Part shown: positions 41,583-48,321 of the stretch, piece after piece
Layout of the letters: every line of letters begins with the position of its first letter
Numbering within the stretch: position 1 is the stretch's first letter
Assembly (NCBI GenBank): GCA_902795195.1
Contig: CADBKF010000010.1
Coordinates: 10,702 to 59,022 of the forward strand
Direction: 5' to 3'
Length of the DNA stretch: 48,321 nt
DNA from: Oscillospiraceae bacterium
GTDB lineage: Bacteria > Bacillota > Clostridia > Oscillospirales > Oscillospiraceae
Notes under the pieces: model-generated
Database searches by the model: none
Told to the model about the DNA's origin: nothing
Seen by the model: only the letters and a program-made list of their open reading frames with translations
Program-made: the position numbers and the translations under genes

Positions 41583-42418
41583 AGGGGCGAGCAGTGCTCG
41601 CCCGCCGACACGGGATACGCCCGTAGGGGACGGCGTCCTCGACGTCCCGCCGACACGGGATGCGCCCGTAGGGGACGGCGTCCTCGACGTCCCGCCGACA
41701 CGGGATGCGCCTGTAGGGGACGGCGTCCTCGAAGTCCCGCCGATGCGGGATGTGCCTGTAGCGGACGGGTCTCCCGTCCGTGTCCCGATTTGGCCCGCAC
41801 CCCGTAGGGATCGATGATACCCGAAGGGACAATCGATCCGTCGCCCGGGAGGGCGCACCTCGCACTGCACCTGTACGGGCCGGCGCCTTGATGGCCCGTT
41901 GTCCGGCAGCCAATGTCAACGGATTTGCCTTGCGGCGAATGCATTCGTGCCGAATGCCGGGACGTCGAGGACGCCGTCCCCTACATCAGCACCGGGCAGC
42001 CCCGCGCCGCAGGGGCGAGCAGTGCTCGCCCGCCGACACGGGATGCGCCCGTCGTCCCGCCGACACGGGATGCGTCCGTAGGGGACGGCGTCCTCGACGT
42101 CCCGCCGATGCGAGATGCGCCCGTAGGGGACGGGTCTCCCGTCCGTGTCCCGATTTGCACCGCAACCCGTAGGGATCGATGATACCCGAAGGGACAATCG
42201 ATCCGTCGCCCGGCTGGGCGCACCTCGCACTGCACCTGTACGGGCCGGCGCCTTGATGGGGCCGTTGTCCGGCAGCCAATGCCAACGGATTCGCCTTGCG
42301 GCGAATGCATTCGTGCCGAATGCCGGGACGTCGAGGACGCCGTCCCCTACAACAGCACCGGGCAGCCCCGCGCCGCAGGGGCGAGCAGTGCTCGCCCGCC
42401 GACACGGGATGCGCCCGT
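41583..42418. repeat. Large tandem duplication of a repeat composite (428 and 366 bp)
   Basis: The landmark AGGGGCGAGCAGTGCTCGCC begins at 41583, 42011 and 42377. Copy 1 (428 bp) and copy 2 (366 bp) share the same order: GCCGACACGGGATGCGCC, GGGGACGGCGTCCTCGACGT, GGACGGGTCTCCCGTCC, AGGGATCGATGATACCC, TGTACGGGCCGGCGCC, GCGAATGCATTCGTGCCGAA. Copy 1 has an additional ~45-bp GACACGGGATGCG module, so copies change by module gain or loss. Confidence 0.85.
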
Positions 42419-42613
42419 AGTGGCCGACTGCGTGCCCTTTATGGGTATGCCCACATCGGCCATAAGCCATCGCTGCGCATTGCACCTTTATGGCCGATGT
42501 GGGCATCGGCCACTACGGTAGGGTTTGAGCTGCACTGCTCCCGTAGGGCCGGCGCCGGCCGCCCTGCGATACGTTTGTTGTGTGTTTTGTTTTACGGGGT
42601 CCGTCGATGGACC

Positions 42614-42706
42614 TGTCATGATGATAACGAGCGAAGCGAGTCGAGGGATCTGCCCCGCACGGGGGTTGAGATCCTTCGACTCGCTTCGCTCGCTCAGGAT
42701 GACATG
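42614..42706. repeat. Hairpin element, GAGCGAAGCGAGTCGAGGGATC family
   Basis: Arms ACGAGCGAAGCGAGTCGAGG and ATCCTTCGACTCGCTTCGCT extend to GTCAT/ATGAC ends, the same ends as the 1616 and 35985 elements but with different internal arms. This appears to be a sister family sharing the terminal TGTCAT/ATGACA. Confidence 0.75.
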
Positions 42707-42715
42707 ATCGGACTC

Positions 42716-42877
42716 CAGATCATGCACGAACTGCGGATCATGCTCGAACCGCGGATCATGCTCGAACCACGGATCATGCTCGAACCGCGGATCATGCTCG
42801 AACCGCGGATCATGCTCGAACCGCGGATCATGCACGAACCGCGGATCATGCACGAACTGGGGATCATGCTCGAACTG
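42716..42877. repeat. 18-bp tandem array, nine units
   Basis: Nine units of the CGGATCATGCTCGAACCG type fill exactly 162 bases. Outer units vary (CAGATCATGCACGAACTG first, GGGATCATGCTCGAACTG last), while the inner ones are nearly identical, the pattern expected of slippage from the centre. Units carry GATC, a Dam-type site, every 18 bases. It lacks the unique spacers of a CRISPR. Confidence 0.92.
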
Positions 42878-43003
42878 CGGTCGTGTGTGAACTACAGATC
42901 AGCAACGGCATCCACTTCACTGAACACTTTCCACTTTCCACTGTCAACTATCCACTAGCCACTAGCAACTGACCACTAGCCACTATCCACTCGCCACTGA
43001 CCA

Positions 43004-44182
43004 CTACCCAACCGCCAGCTTGTCCACGCGCCCGAGCAGCTCAGCGATGTGGGCCTTGTAGCAGGCGATCTCGCGGCGTCCCTCCTCGGTTTCCATGCCG
43101 CCGCGGCGCAGACGGCGGCGCAGCAGGCGGGTATAGCCCAGAAGCATCGCCTTCTCCTCGTTGGCGCGGATCTGCGCCTCGCTGTGGCCGGCAAAGTAGA
43201 GCTGCAGCGACTTCTTCCAGAACTCCACCGCGGTTTCGTGCTCGATGCCCAAAAAGTTCTTGGTGATGCTGTGGTCGAGCTCAGAGAAGCCGATGTAGGC
43301 GTTGTACATGGAGGCCAGCTCGAACACGGGGTTGCCGTGGCAGAGGGTGTCCATGTCCAGGATCAGATTTTCCTCGCCCTGGCGGGTGATGTTTTTGATG
43401 TGGTAGTCGCCGTGCATCATGTGGTTGTCCTCGGGCACGGCCTGGACCAGCGCGCGCAGCTTCAGATACTGGTCCGAGGGCAGATGCGACTTGAGGTAGT
43501 CCACCCAGCCCAGGGCGACCTGCTTCATCGAGGGCATGGCCTCCGGCTTGACCTCGGTGCTGTGGATGATCTTGAGCAGGTCGATGCTCATTTTCGCCAC
43601 CTCGTCCACGGTTTTCTCGCCGCGGATGAGCAGCTTGGCAAAGTTCGTGGCGTTGAGCAGCTCAAACACCGAGCCGTAGCCGCCGCTCTCGATGCGCACC
43701 ACGTCGTAGGGGATCGCGGTGGGCACGCCCAGCACAAACGCCGTGCGGGCCAGCTCCCGCTCCTTGTGGATGTCGGCCAGCGCGTCGGGGTTGAGATAGG
43801 CCTTGACGACGGTGTCGCGGTCGATGCGGTAGACCTTGCCGTTGGCGCCCTGACCGATGACCTCGCAGCCCTCCACCGAGATGACCCGGTAGGCCTTGTG
43901 GATCTCCATCATTTCGGTGAAGCCCGTCATATCGAGGATCTCGTACACATCGCCGGAGACGTTTACAAGCTTGGTGTCCGGCACGGCCTTCTTCGCCCGC
44001 AGGATGATGCGCAGGCCGGCGCTGGAGATGTACTCCAGCCGCTCACAGTCGAGCACCAGGCTGCCGGCCGGGTTGGCGCTGCGCAGCGCATTGAGCTCAT
44101 TTTCGATCTCCGGGGCATTGGCCGAGTCGATGCGGCCCTCAAGCCAGAGGGTCAGAACGTTATTTTCCAACTGATATTTCAT
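43004..44182 (-). CDS. STAS domain fused to aminoglycoside-phosphotransferase-like kinase
   Basis: A 392-residue fusion. Residues 1-~100 are a STAS (anti-anti-sigma) domain with the usual phospho-site region LEYISSAGLRII. Residues ~105-392 are an APH/choline-kinase-like fold with Gly loop IGQGANGKVYRI, VVKAYL lysine, catalytic HGDYHIKNI (D259) and metal site ILDMDT. The kinase part resembles the TIGR02172 group, whose substrate is not known. AAGGAG precedes the ATG. It is the last gene of a four-gene operon, two bases after the HD protein. It may phosphorylate a small molecule or a partner protein in response to the STAS state; this is inference. An antisense open frame of almost equal length exists, but it is a codon-bias shadow. 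Confidence 0.85.
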   Translation of the reverse strand: MKYQLENNVLTLWLEGRIDSANAPEIENELNALRSANPAGSLVLDCERLEYISSAGLRIILRAKKAVPDTKLVNVSGDVYEILDMTGFTEMMEIHKAYRVISVEGCEVIGQGANGKVYRIDRDTVVKAYLNPDALADIHKERELARTAFVLGVPTAIPYDVVRIESGGYGSVFELLNATNFAKLLIRGEKTVDEVAKMSIDLLKIIHSTEVKPEAMPSMKQVALGWVDYLKSHLPSDQYLKLRALVQAVPEDNHMMHGDYHIKNITRQGEENLILDMDTLCHGNPVFELASMYNAYIGFSELDHSITKNFLGIEHETAVEFWKKSLQLYFAGHSEAQIRANEEKAMLLGYTRLLRRRLRRGGMETEEGRREIACYKAHIAELLGRVDKLAVG

Positions 44183-44184
44183 GC

Positions 44185-44748
44185 TTAGACTCCTTCAAAA
44201 ATCTCTTCGACATCGGTTTTGAGCTCCTGCCAGGCCGCAAAGCCCTCCAGCGGGCGGAGCAGCTCCACAATGCTGCGGTAATACCAGGCCTGCTGGGCCG
44301 GGTCCTTTTGATTGAAATCCTTCCAGATGGCATGGCCGCTGACGCGCCAGGCCCGGTGGAAGGAACGGATGTTGGCAAGCTTGTCGCCGAGCCACAGGAT
44401 CCGGACGCCGGGGTCCTCGGCCGCTGCCAGGACCTGCAGGGATTCCTCCTTGCGGATGCGCCAGCTCTGCTCGGGCGGCAGCTTGGGCCGCTTGTCCTCG
44501 GTCTCCGAGGCAACCAGCAGGGCCACGCGCGGGCCGAATCTGGCTTCGATCTCCTCGGGGCGGATGCCGGCGTCCTCCACCGTGTCGTGGAGCATGGCGG
44601 CAGCCAGCACCTCCGGGTCGGAGGTCATGGCGGCGCAGATCACCGCCACCTCCATCGGGTGGACAATGTAGGGCACCGACTGGCGCCGCCGCACCATGCC
44701 GGCATGGGCGTCGATGGCAAATTTTGCCGCTTCTTCAAATACTGTCAT
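44185..44748 (-). CDS. HD-domain (p)ppGpp-hydrolase-like protein
   Basis: A 187-residue single-domain HD hydrolase like the hydrolase half of RelA/SpoT (MESH1-type small alarmone hydrolases). The ligands are visible as YIVHPMEVA, AAMLHDTVED (HD) and the later WLGDKLANIRS (Asp). No synthetase, TGS or ACT domain is present. The start is ATG 44748: AAAAAGGA lies seven to eight bases before it, while the TTG at 44754 would be too close. It overlaps the end of the RsbW-like gene region and lies two bases before the STAS-kinase gene, so it is tightly coupled. The probable role is lowering (p)ppGpp or a related nucleotide as part of a stress switch; substrate is inferred from the fold only. Confidence 0.85.
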   Translation of the reverse strand: MTVFEEAAKFAIDAHAGMVRRRQSVPYIVHPMEVAVICAAMTSDPEVLAAAMLHDTVEDAGIRPEEIEARFGPRVALLVASETEDKRPKLPPEQSWRIRKEESLQVLAAAEDPGVRILWLGDKLANIRSFHRAWRVSGHAIWKDFNQKDPAQQAWYYRSIVELLRPLEGFAAWQELKTDVEEIFEGV

Positions 44749-44750
44749 AG

Positions 44751-45158
44751 TCAAATCCTTTTTGTGATGTGCAGAATGTTCTGCCCGTCCAGATACTCAT
44801 AGCGCACCTCGTCCATGGTCTTGCGGACCAGGTAGATGCCCAGGCCGCCCACGGCCCGCTCCTCTGCCGGGGCGCTGACGTCCGGCTGCTTGGCCGTAAA
44901 CGGGTCATAGGGCACCCCGCGGTCGATGAAGCTCAGCCGGACGGCAGTCGGGTTCTCGAGTGCTTCCAGGCGCACGGTGACGCTGCCTGTTCCGGGGCTG
45001 TAGGCGTAGCGGACGATGTTGCTCATGATCTCGTCGATCGCCACATCGAGCTGCAGTCTTGCCCGCACGGAGCAGCCCAGGGCTCTAAGCGTTTCGTTGA
45101 CAAAGTCGGTCACGACCTCGATCTGATCGAAGCTTGCCCCGACGGTCAGTTCCTTCAC
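44751..45158 (-). CDS. RsbW/SpoIIAB-like serine kinase (anti-sigma factor type)
   Basis: A 135-residue GHKL ATPase of the anti-sigma/partner-switch family. The N-box DEIMSNIVRYAY, G1 motif FIDRGVPYDP and G2 motif GGLGIYLVRKTMD are complete, so it should bind ATP and could phosphorylate STAS-domain partners. I choose a GTG start at 45158: AAGGAGG stands eight bases before it, while the ATG at 45179 precedes this ribosome site. It follows the STAS gene by 40 bases. Two STAS partners occur in the same operon, but no sigma factor gene is in this window, so the final target of the switch is unknown. Confidence 0.88.
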   Translation of the reverse strand: MKELTVGASFDQIEVVTDFVNETLRALGCSVRARLQLDVAIDEIMSNIVRYAYSPGTGSVTVRLEALENPTAVRLSFIDRGVPYDPFTAKQPDVSAPAEERAVGGLGIYLVRKTMDEVRYEYLDGQNILHITKRI

Positions 45159-45198
45159 GGCGCTGCCTCCTTCCTGCAAAGCGTGTGTCCGGCGCGCC

Positions 45199-45498
45199 TC
45201 ATTGCAGATTGAGGATGCCGGAAAAGCCCGTGACGTCGAAAATCTCGGCGACGACCTCGTTGGGGTTCTTCACGGTCATCTTCCCCTGCCGAAGCATCGT
45301 CTTGTGGGTCGAGAGCAGCACCCGCAGACCGGCGGAGGAGATGTAGTCGAGCTGCTTTAGATCCAGGGTCAGCTCCGACAGGCCGGGCAGCAGCGCCTGC
45401 AGCTCGCCCTCCAGCTGCGGGGCGCTCACGGTGTCGAGCCTGCCGATCAGCGCAAGCTCCGCCTTTCCCGCATCCACGGTTTTTTGAATGTCCAGCAT
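45199..45498 (-). CDS. STAS-domain anti-anti-sigma factor
   Basis: A 99-residue single STAS domain, the usual partner and substrate of RsbW-type kinases. LTLDLKQLDYISSAGLRVLL holds the conserved Ser region that is phosphorylated in SpoIIAA/RsbV. GGAGGT lies before the ATG. It is first in the operon STAS - RsbW-like - HD hydrolase - STAS-kinase, all within 2.5 kb with short gaps. An extended -10 promoter is visible at 45531-45539. Confidence 0.92.
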   Translation of the reverse strand: MLDIQKTVDAGKAELALIGRLDTVSAPQLEGELQALLPGLSELTLDLKQLDYISSAGLRVLLSTHKTMLRQGKMTVKNPNEVVAEIFDVTGFSGILNLQ

Positions 45499-45530
45499 AC
45501 AAAATACCTCCGTTTTTGTTCATTTTTCTT

Positions 45531-45539
45531 ATTATAACA
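45531..45539 (-). promoter_or_regulatory. Extended -10 promoter of the STAS operon
   Basis: On the minus strand the sequence reads TGTTATAAT (TGn plus a perfect -10), about 30 bases before the first start codon's leader; no good -35 is seen. An alternative sigma factor cannot be excluded. Confidence 0.55.
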
Positions 45540-45589
45540 TAAAGCCTGCATAAAAGCATCCCCCGAAATAAAATTTTACCGAAATTGAT

Positions 45590-46247
45590 GCAAGAGCAGT
45601 TGAAAGTTGACAGTGGAAAGTGGAAAGTGGAAAGTTTCGGTATCCCTTCGGGATGGATCGAATGATTTGGCCGGTAAAATGGCTTTTCGATCAGCAGCGG
45701 CCCCGGAAAGGGCAGGAAAGTCTCCAAGGCTGTCATTGCAAACCAGTCCGCAGACTGGTTCGCAATGACAGGGTCGAGAATAACTCCTCTCTTCCTGCTC
45801 TACGCCTCCACGTCGCCGGACAAGCAAGGCTTGTCCCTACACTCTCCACTATCCGCTGTCCACTTTCAACTCACTCCTCGCTCCTCTCTCCTAACTTCTC
45901 TCTTCCTGCTCTACGCCTCCTCGTCGCCGGACAAGCAAGGCTTGTCCCTACACTCTCCACTTTCCACTTTCAACTGTCAACTCACTCCTAACCCCTATCC
46001 CCTATTCACTATTCACTATTCCCTGACCCCTGATCCCTGATCCCTATTCCCTATTCACTATTCCCTCTTCCCTAACCCCTGATCCCTGACCCCTGACCCC
46101 TAAATCAAAACAGCAACTTTTGCAATGTTCGCCGCAAGATAATCAATCGAATCTCCTGCGAAAATTGGATATGATTTCCTTAGGAAAACAAACAACCGTC
46201 CATGTGAAATCCATCCACCACAACTTTTACAAAATGAGGTATGAAAA
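45590..46247. repeat. Repeat region with 111-bp tandem duplication upstream of uxuB
   Basis: GTTGACAGTGGAAAGTGGAA and GTATCCCTTCGGGAT words (45600-45656) are followed by the ATTGCAAACCAGTCCGCAGA word (45733-45772). A duplicated block TCTTCCTGCTCTACGCCTCC then starts at 45790 and 45901, 111 bases apart, each copy with the CCGGACAAGCAAGGCTTGTC word. Next come CCCTGATCCCTATTCCCTAT-type runs (about 46005-46110). The last 130 bases, before uxuB, are AT-richer and free of repeats; they contain a TTTCCT-T-AGGAAA palindrome (46175-46187) that could be an operator. Confidence 0.75.
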
Positions 46248-47102
46248 ATGCAGAATAACGTGCTCAATACCAATCTGACCGGAAAGGTCGCAGTCGTTAC
46301 CGGCGCCGGCGGCGTGCTGTGCTCCGCGTTTGCCAAGGTGCTGGCCAGAGCCGGCGCAAAGGTCGCCCTGCTGGACCTCAACTTTGAAGCCGCCAGCAAG
46401 TTCGCCGACGAGATCGTGGCCGAGGGCGGCTGCGCCAAGGCCTACAGCTGCAACGTGCTCGACAAGGACATCTGCTACGCCGTGGCCGACGAGGTCTGCA
46501 AGGACCTGGGCCCCTGCGACATCCTGCTCAACGGCGCCGGCGGCAACAACCCCCGCGCCACCACCGACAAGGAATACTACGAGGACGGCGACATCGACGC
46601 CGACACCAAGAGCTTCTTTGATCTCGACAAGTCCGGCGTGGAGTTCGTCTTCAGCCTGAACTTCCTGGGCACCCTGATCCCCACCCAGGCCTTTGCCCGC
46701 CAGATGGTGGGCCGTGAGGGCTGCAACATCCTCAACATCAGCTCCATGAACGCCTACACCCCGCTCACCAAGATCCCCGCCTACTCCGGCGCCAAGGCTG
46801 CCATCTCCAACTTCACCCAGTGGCTGGCCGTGCACTTCTCCCACGTGGGCATCCGCGTGAACGCGATCGCTCCCGGCTTCTTCGCCACCAAGCAGAACGC
46901 GGCGCTGCTGTTCAACCCCGACGGCACCCCGACCGCCCGCACCGGCAAGATCCTGGCTGCGACCCCGATGGGCCGCTTCGGCGACTCCGAGAAGGAGCTC
47001 TCCGGCGCTGTGCTGTTCCTGCTCAACAACGACGCTGCCAGCTTCATCACCGGCGTGACCCTGCCCATCGACGGCGGCTTCTCCGCCTACAGCGGCGTGT
47101 AA
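46248..47102 (+). CDS. uxuB: D-fructuronate reductase (mannonate oxidoreductase), SDR type
   Basis: A 284-residue short-chain dehydrogenase. It shows the SDR cofactor motif VVTGAGGVLCSAFA, LLNGAGGNNP, the catalytic Ser region NISSMNAYTP and YSGAK with Tyr/Lys, and the ending LPIDGGFSAYSGV. The whole pattern, including the insert with FFDLDKSGVEFVF and NFLGTLIPTQAF, matches the Bacillus YjmF/UxuB group and not general SDRs. It should convert fructuronate to mannonate with NADH in glucuronate breakdown. AATGAGGT lies before the ATG. It is followed by a KDG-kinase-like gene, which supports hexuronate catabolism. A perfect 24-bp hairpin lies between the two genes. Confidence 0.88.
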   Translation: MQNNVLNTNLTGKVAVVTGAGGVLCSAFAKVLARAGAKVALLDLNFEAASKFADEIVAEGGCAKAYSCNVLDKDICYAVADEVCKDLGPCDILLNGAGGNNPRATTDKEYYEDGDIDADTKSFFDLDKSGVEFVFSLNFLGTLIPTQAFARQMVGREGCNILNISSMNAYTPLTKIPAYSGAKAAISNFTQWLAVHFSHVGIRVNAIAPGFFATKQNAALLFNPDGTPTARTGKILAATPMGRFGDSEKELSGAVLFLLNNDAASFITGVTLPIDGGFSAYSGV

Positions 47103-47108
47103 TCTGTA

Positions 47109-47180
47109 GGGGGCGGCGTCCTCGACGCCCCGGCACAACTCCCGAAAACAGAAAAGCGGGGCGTCGAGGACGCCGCCCCC
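47109..47180. repeat. 24-bp perfect hairpin between uxuB and the kinase
   Basis: GGGGGCGGCGTCCTCGACGC plus CCCG (47109-47132) and its exact complement (47157-47180) flank a GAAAACAGAAAAG-containing loop; the ribosome site AAGGAG follows at once. The same element recurs after the kinase gene at the window edge. Confidence 0.9.
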
Positions 47181-47197
47181 TTAAAAAAGGAGTTATT

Positions 47198-48259
47198 ATG
47201 ACGAAAAAATATGCCATCGCTACCGTGACCTCCATGGGTCTGCGCATCACGCCGGAAAACCGCATGGCGGTGCAGAACAGCAACCTGTTCTATCTGCAGG
47301 CCACCTCCGCCGAGAGCAACGTGCTCAACATCGCCTCCTCTCTCGGCAACGAGTGCCTGGTTCTGACCAAATTTGTCGAAGGCTCCCCCATGGCCGACTT
47401 CATCAAGCGCCAGCTGCGCGCCCGCAACATCCGCTTTGAGGGCAAGGAAGTTGCCCAGGGCGGCCCCTGGGGCTATCGCCACCAGTTCAACATCGCCGAC
47501 TCCGGCTTCGGCCTGCGCGCGCCCCGCGTGTGGAACGACCGCGCCGGTGAGGTCGGCAGAACCCTGCAGGCCTCCGATTTCGACCTCGACCGCATCTTCG
47601 GCCAGGAGGGCGTCGGCATCCTGCATCTGTCCGGCCTGATCGCCGCCATGAGCGAGGACACCACCCGCTGCTGCCTGGAGGTCGCCAAGGCCGCCAAGCA
47701 GTACGGCACGCTCGTCAGCTTCGACCTCAACTACCGCGCCTCCTTCTGGAAGGGCCGCGAGGAGGAGCTCAGCAAGGCCTTCCACGAGATCGCCTCCGTG
47801 GCCGACATCCTGGTCGGCAACGAGGAGGACTTCCAGCTCTGCCTGGGCTTCCAGGGCCCCGAGGCCGGCGGCAAGGAGCTCGGCTCCAAGATCGAGCGCT
47901 TCCAGGCCATGATCGACCAGGTCCGCGAAAAGTACCCCAACGCCCGCGCCTACGCCACCACGCTGCGCCAGGTCGTGAGCGCCAACGAGCACCTCTGGGG
48001 CGCCATCCTCTGGGCGGACGGCCAGTGGTATGTCGAAGAGCCCCGTCCCATCCAGGTCATGGACCGCATCGGCGGCGGCGACGGCTTCTCCGGCGGCCTG
48101 CTCTACGGCGTGCTGCAGGGCTGGACCCCCGACAAGTGGCTGCAGTTCGGCTGGGCCAGCGGCGTGCTGGCGGCCTCGAGCCTGAACGACTACGCCGAGC
48201 CTGCCGACGAAAAGCAGGTCTGGGACATCTACAAGGGCAACGCCAGAGTGCAGAGATAA
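47198..48259 (+). CDS. PfkB-family sugar kinase, probably 2-keto-3-deoxygluconate kinase
   Basis: A 353-residue ribokinase-fold kinase. It has the early NSNLFYLQ and ATSAESNVLNIASSLG substrate region, LSFDLNYRASFW-like strand with the conserved DxNxR (FDLNYRAS), NEEDF, and the second PfkB signature DRIGGGDGFSGG with the catalytic base D295. The DRIGGGD form and the company of a fructuronate reductase point to KDG kinase, which makes KDPG for the aldolase. The start at 47198 is preceded by AAAAAGGAG; the ORF extension into uxuB is rejected. The gene ends 60 bases before the window edge, where the same hairpin as upstream begins. No aldolase or mannonate dehydratase is in view. Confidence 0.85.
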   Translation: MTKKYAIATVTSMGLRITPENRMAVQNSNLFYLQATSAESNVLNIASSLGNECLVLTKFVEGSPMADFIKRQLRARNIRFEGKEVAQGGPWGYRHQFNIADSGFGLRAPRVWNDRAGEVGRTLQASDFDLDRIFGQEGVGILHLSGLIAAMSEDTTRCCLEVAKAAKQYGTLVSFDLNYRASFWKGREEELSKAFHEIASVADILVGNEEDFQLCLGFQGPEAGGKELGSKIERFQAMIDQVREKYPNARAYATTLRQVVSANEHLWGAILWADGQWYVEEPRPIQVMDRIGGGDGFSGGLLYGVLQGWTPDKWLQFGWASGVLAASSLNDYAEPADEKQVWDIYKGNARVQR

Positions 48260-48264
48260 ACGTA

Positions 48265-48321
48265 GGGGGCGGCGTCCTCGACGCCCCGGCACTACTCTCG
48301 AAAACAGAAAAGCGGGGCGTC
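48265..48321. repeat. Second copy of the GGGGGCGGCGTCCTCGACGC hairpin, cut by the window end
   Basis: The left arm, the GAAAACAGAAAAG loop and the first bases of the right arm repeat the element at 47109-47180 with two or three loop changes. It follows the kinase stop by five bases. Confidence 0.88.

Larger units (their letters stand above)
41506..43003. repeat. 1.5-kb repeat region without genes
   Basis: It begins with GTGGACAGTTGACAGTGGAA and GGCAATAGG words (41509-41578), continues with a large tandem duplication (41583-42418), GTAGTGGCCGATGCCCACATC-type words (42417-42520), a hairpin element (42614-42706) and an 18-bp array (42716-42877). It ends in a CCACTAGCCACTAGCAACTG-type low-complexity run reaching the STAS-kinase stop. 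Open frames here are repeat readings. Confidence 0.85.

Noticed and set aside
42716-42877. CRISPR array or a RIMLEP-repeat protein
   Set aside because: There are no unique spacers between the 18-base units, and the frame across them has no start codon with a ribosome site.
44749-44754. TTG start for the HD protein
   Set aside because: It would stand only about two bases after the AAAAAGGA site; the ATG two codons later has normal spacing.

Overview
The window looks like chromosomal DNA of an anaerobic, GC-rich Clostridia, most likely an Oscillospiraceae-type gut bacterium. The signs are strong AGGAGG-type ribosome sites, a class III (anaerobic) ribonucleotide reductase, a Pta/butyrate-kinase pair, SLH-domain and very large secreted surface proteins, a tRNA with encoded CCA, and long intergenic stretches built from many short palindromic repeat words. 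The taxonomic placement is inference; no rRNA is present.

Layout. 1-1424: iron-type flavodoxin/DUF3793 operon (minus strand) behind a promoter with a palindromic operator, and with its 3' end copied in tandem. 1425-2338: repeats only. 2340-4406: a stand-alone CW_7 protein and pgi (minus). 4470-14758: the most unusual block. An AraC regulator diverges from a YkvI-like transporter, followed by a tight operon: tandem-ACP/CocE-type hydrolase fusion, its own holo-ACP synthase, phosphate acyltransferase, butyrate-kinase-family kinase, HSL-type esterase and a Cys-rich flavoprotein. 14842-15351: mobile-element gene scar next to tRNA-Ala(CGC). 15400-16600: repeat array. 16610-19936: SLH surface protein. 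20936-24454: three-gene membrane sensor system (pseudokinase, histidine kinase, LuxR-type regulator). 24520-25485: hydroxyacyl-CoA dehydrogenase (minus). 25670-27585: ABC exporter. 28256-35800: 2427-residue subtilase with its own promoter and end hairpin. 36929-40578: nrdG-nrdD with NrdR-like and DnaA-box-like sites. 40639-41505: plsY. 43004-45539: STAS / RsbW-like / HD-hydrolase / STAS-kinase operon (minus). 46248-48259: hexuronate genes (uxuB-type reductase, KDG-type kinase), each followed by the same perfect hairpin.

How the genes work together. The ACP operon encodes everything needed to make and use a dedicated phosphopantetheinyl arm fused to a hydrolase, next to enzymes that interconvert acyl-thioester, acyl-phosphate and acid plus ATP. 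I infer a self-contained acyl-capture (or, in reverse, acyl-transfer) pathway under AraC control; substrate and direction are unknown. The sensor operon pairs a kinase that has lost its phospho-acceptor His and N-box with an intact kinase. The STAS/RsbW/HD set looks like a partner-switching module joined to a (p)ppGpp-hydrolase-like enzyme.

The intergenic repeats deserve separate attention. The same short palindromic words recur throughout, form hairpins and tandem blocks, and have entered coding sequence in frame at least once clearly (nrdG) and probably once more (linker of the ACP fusion).
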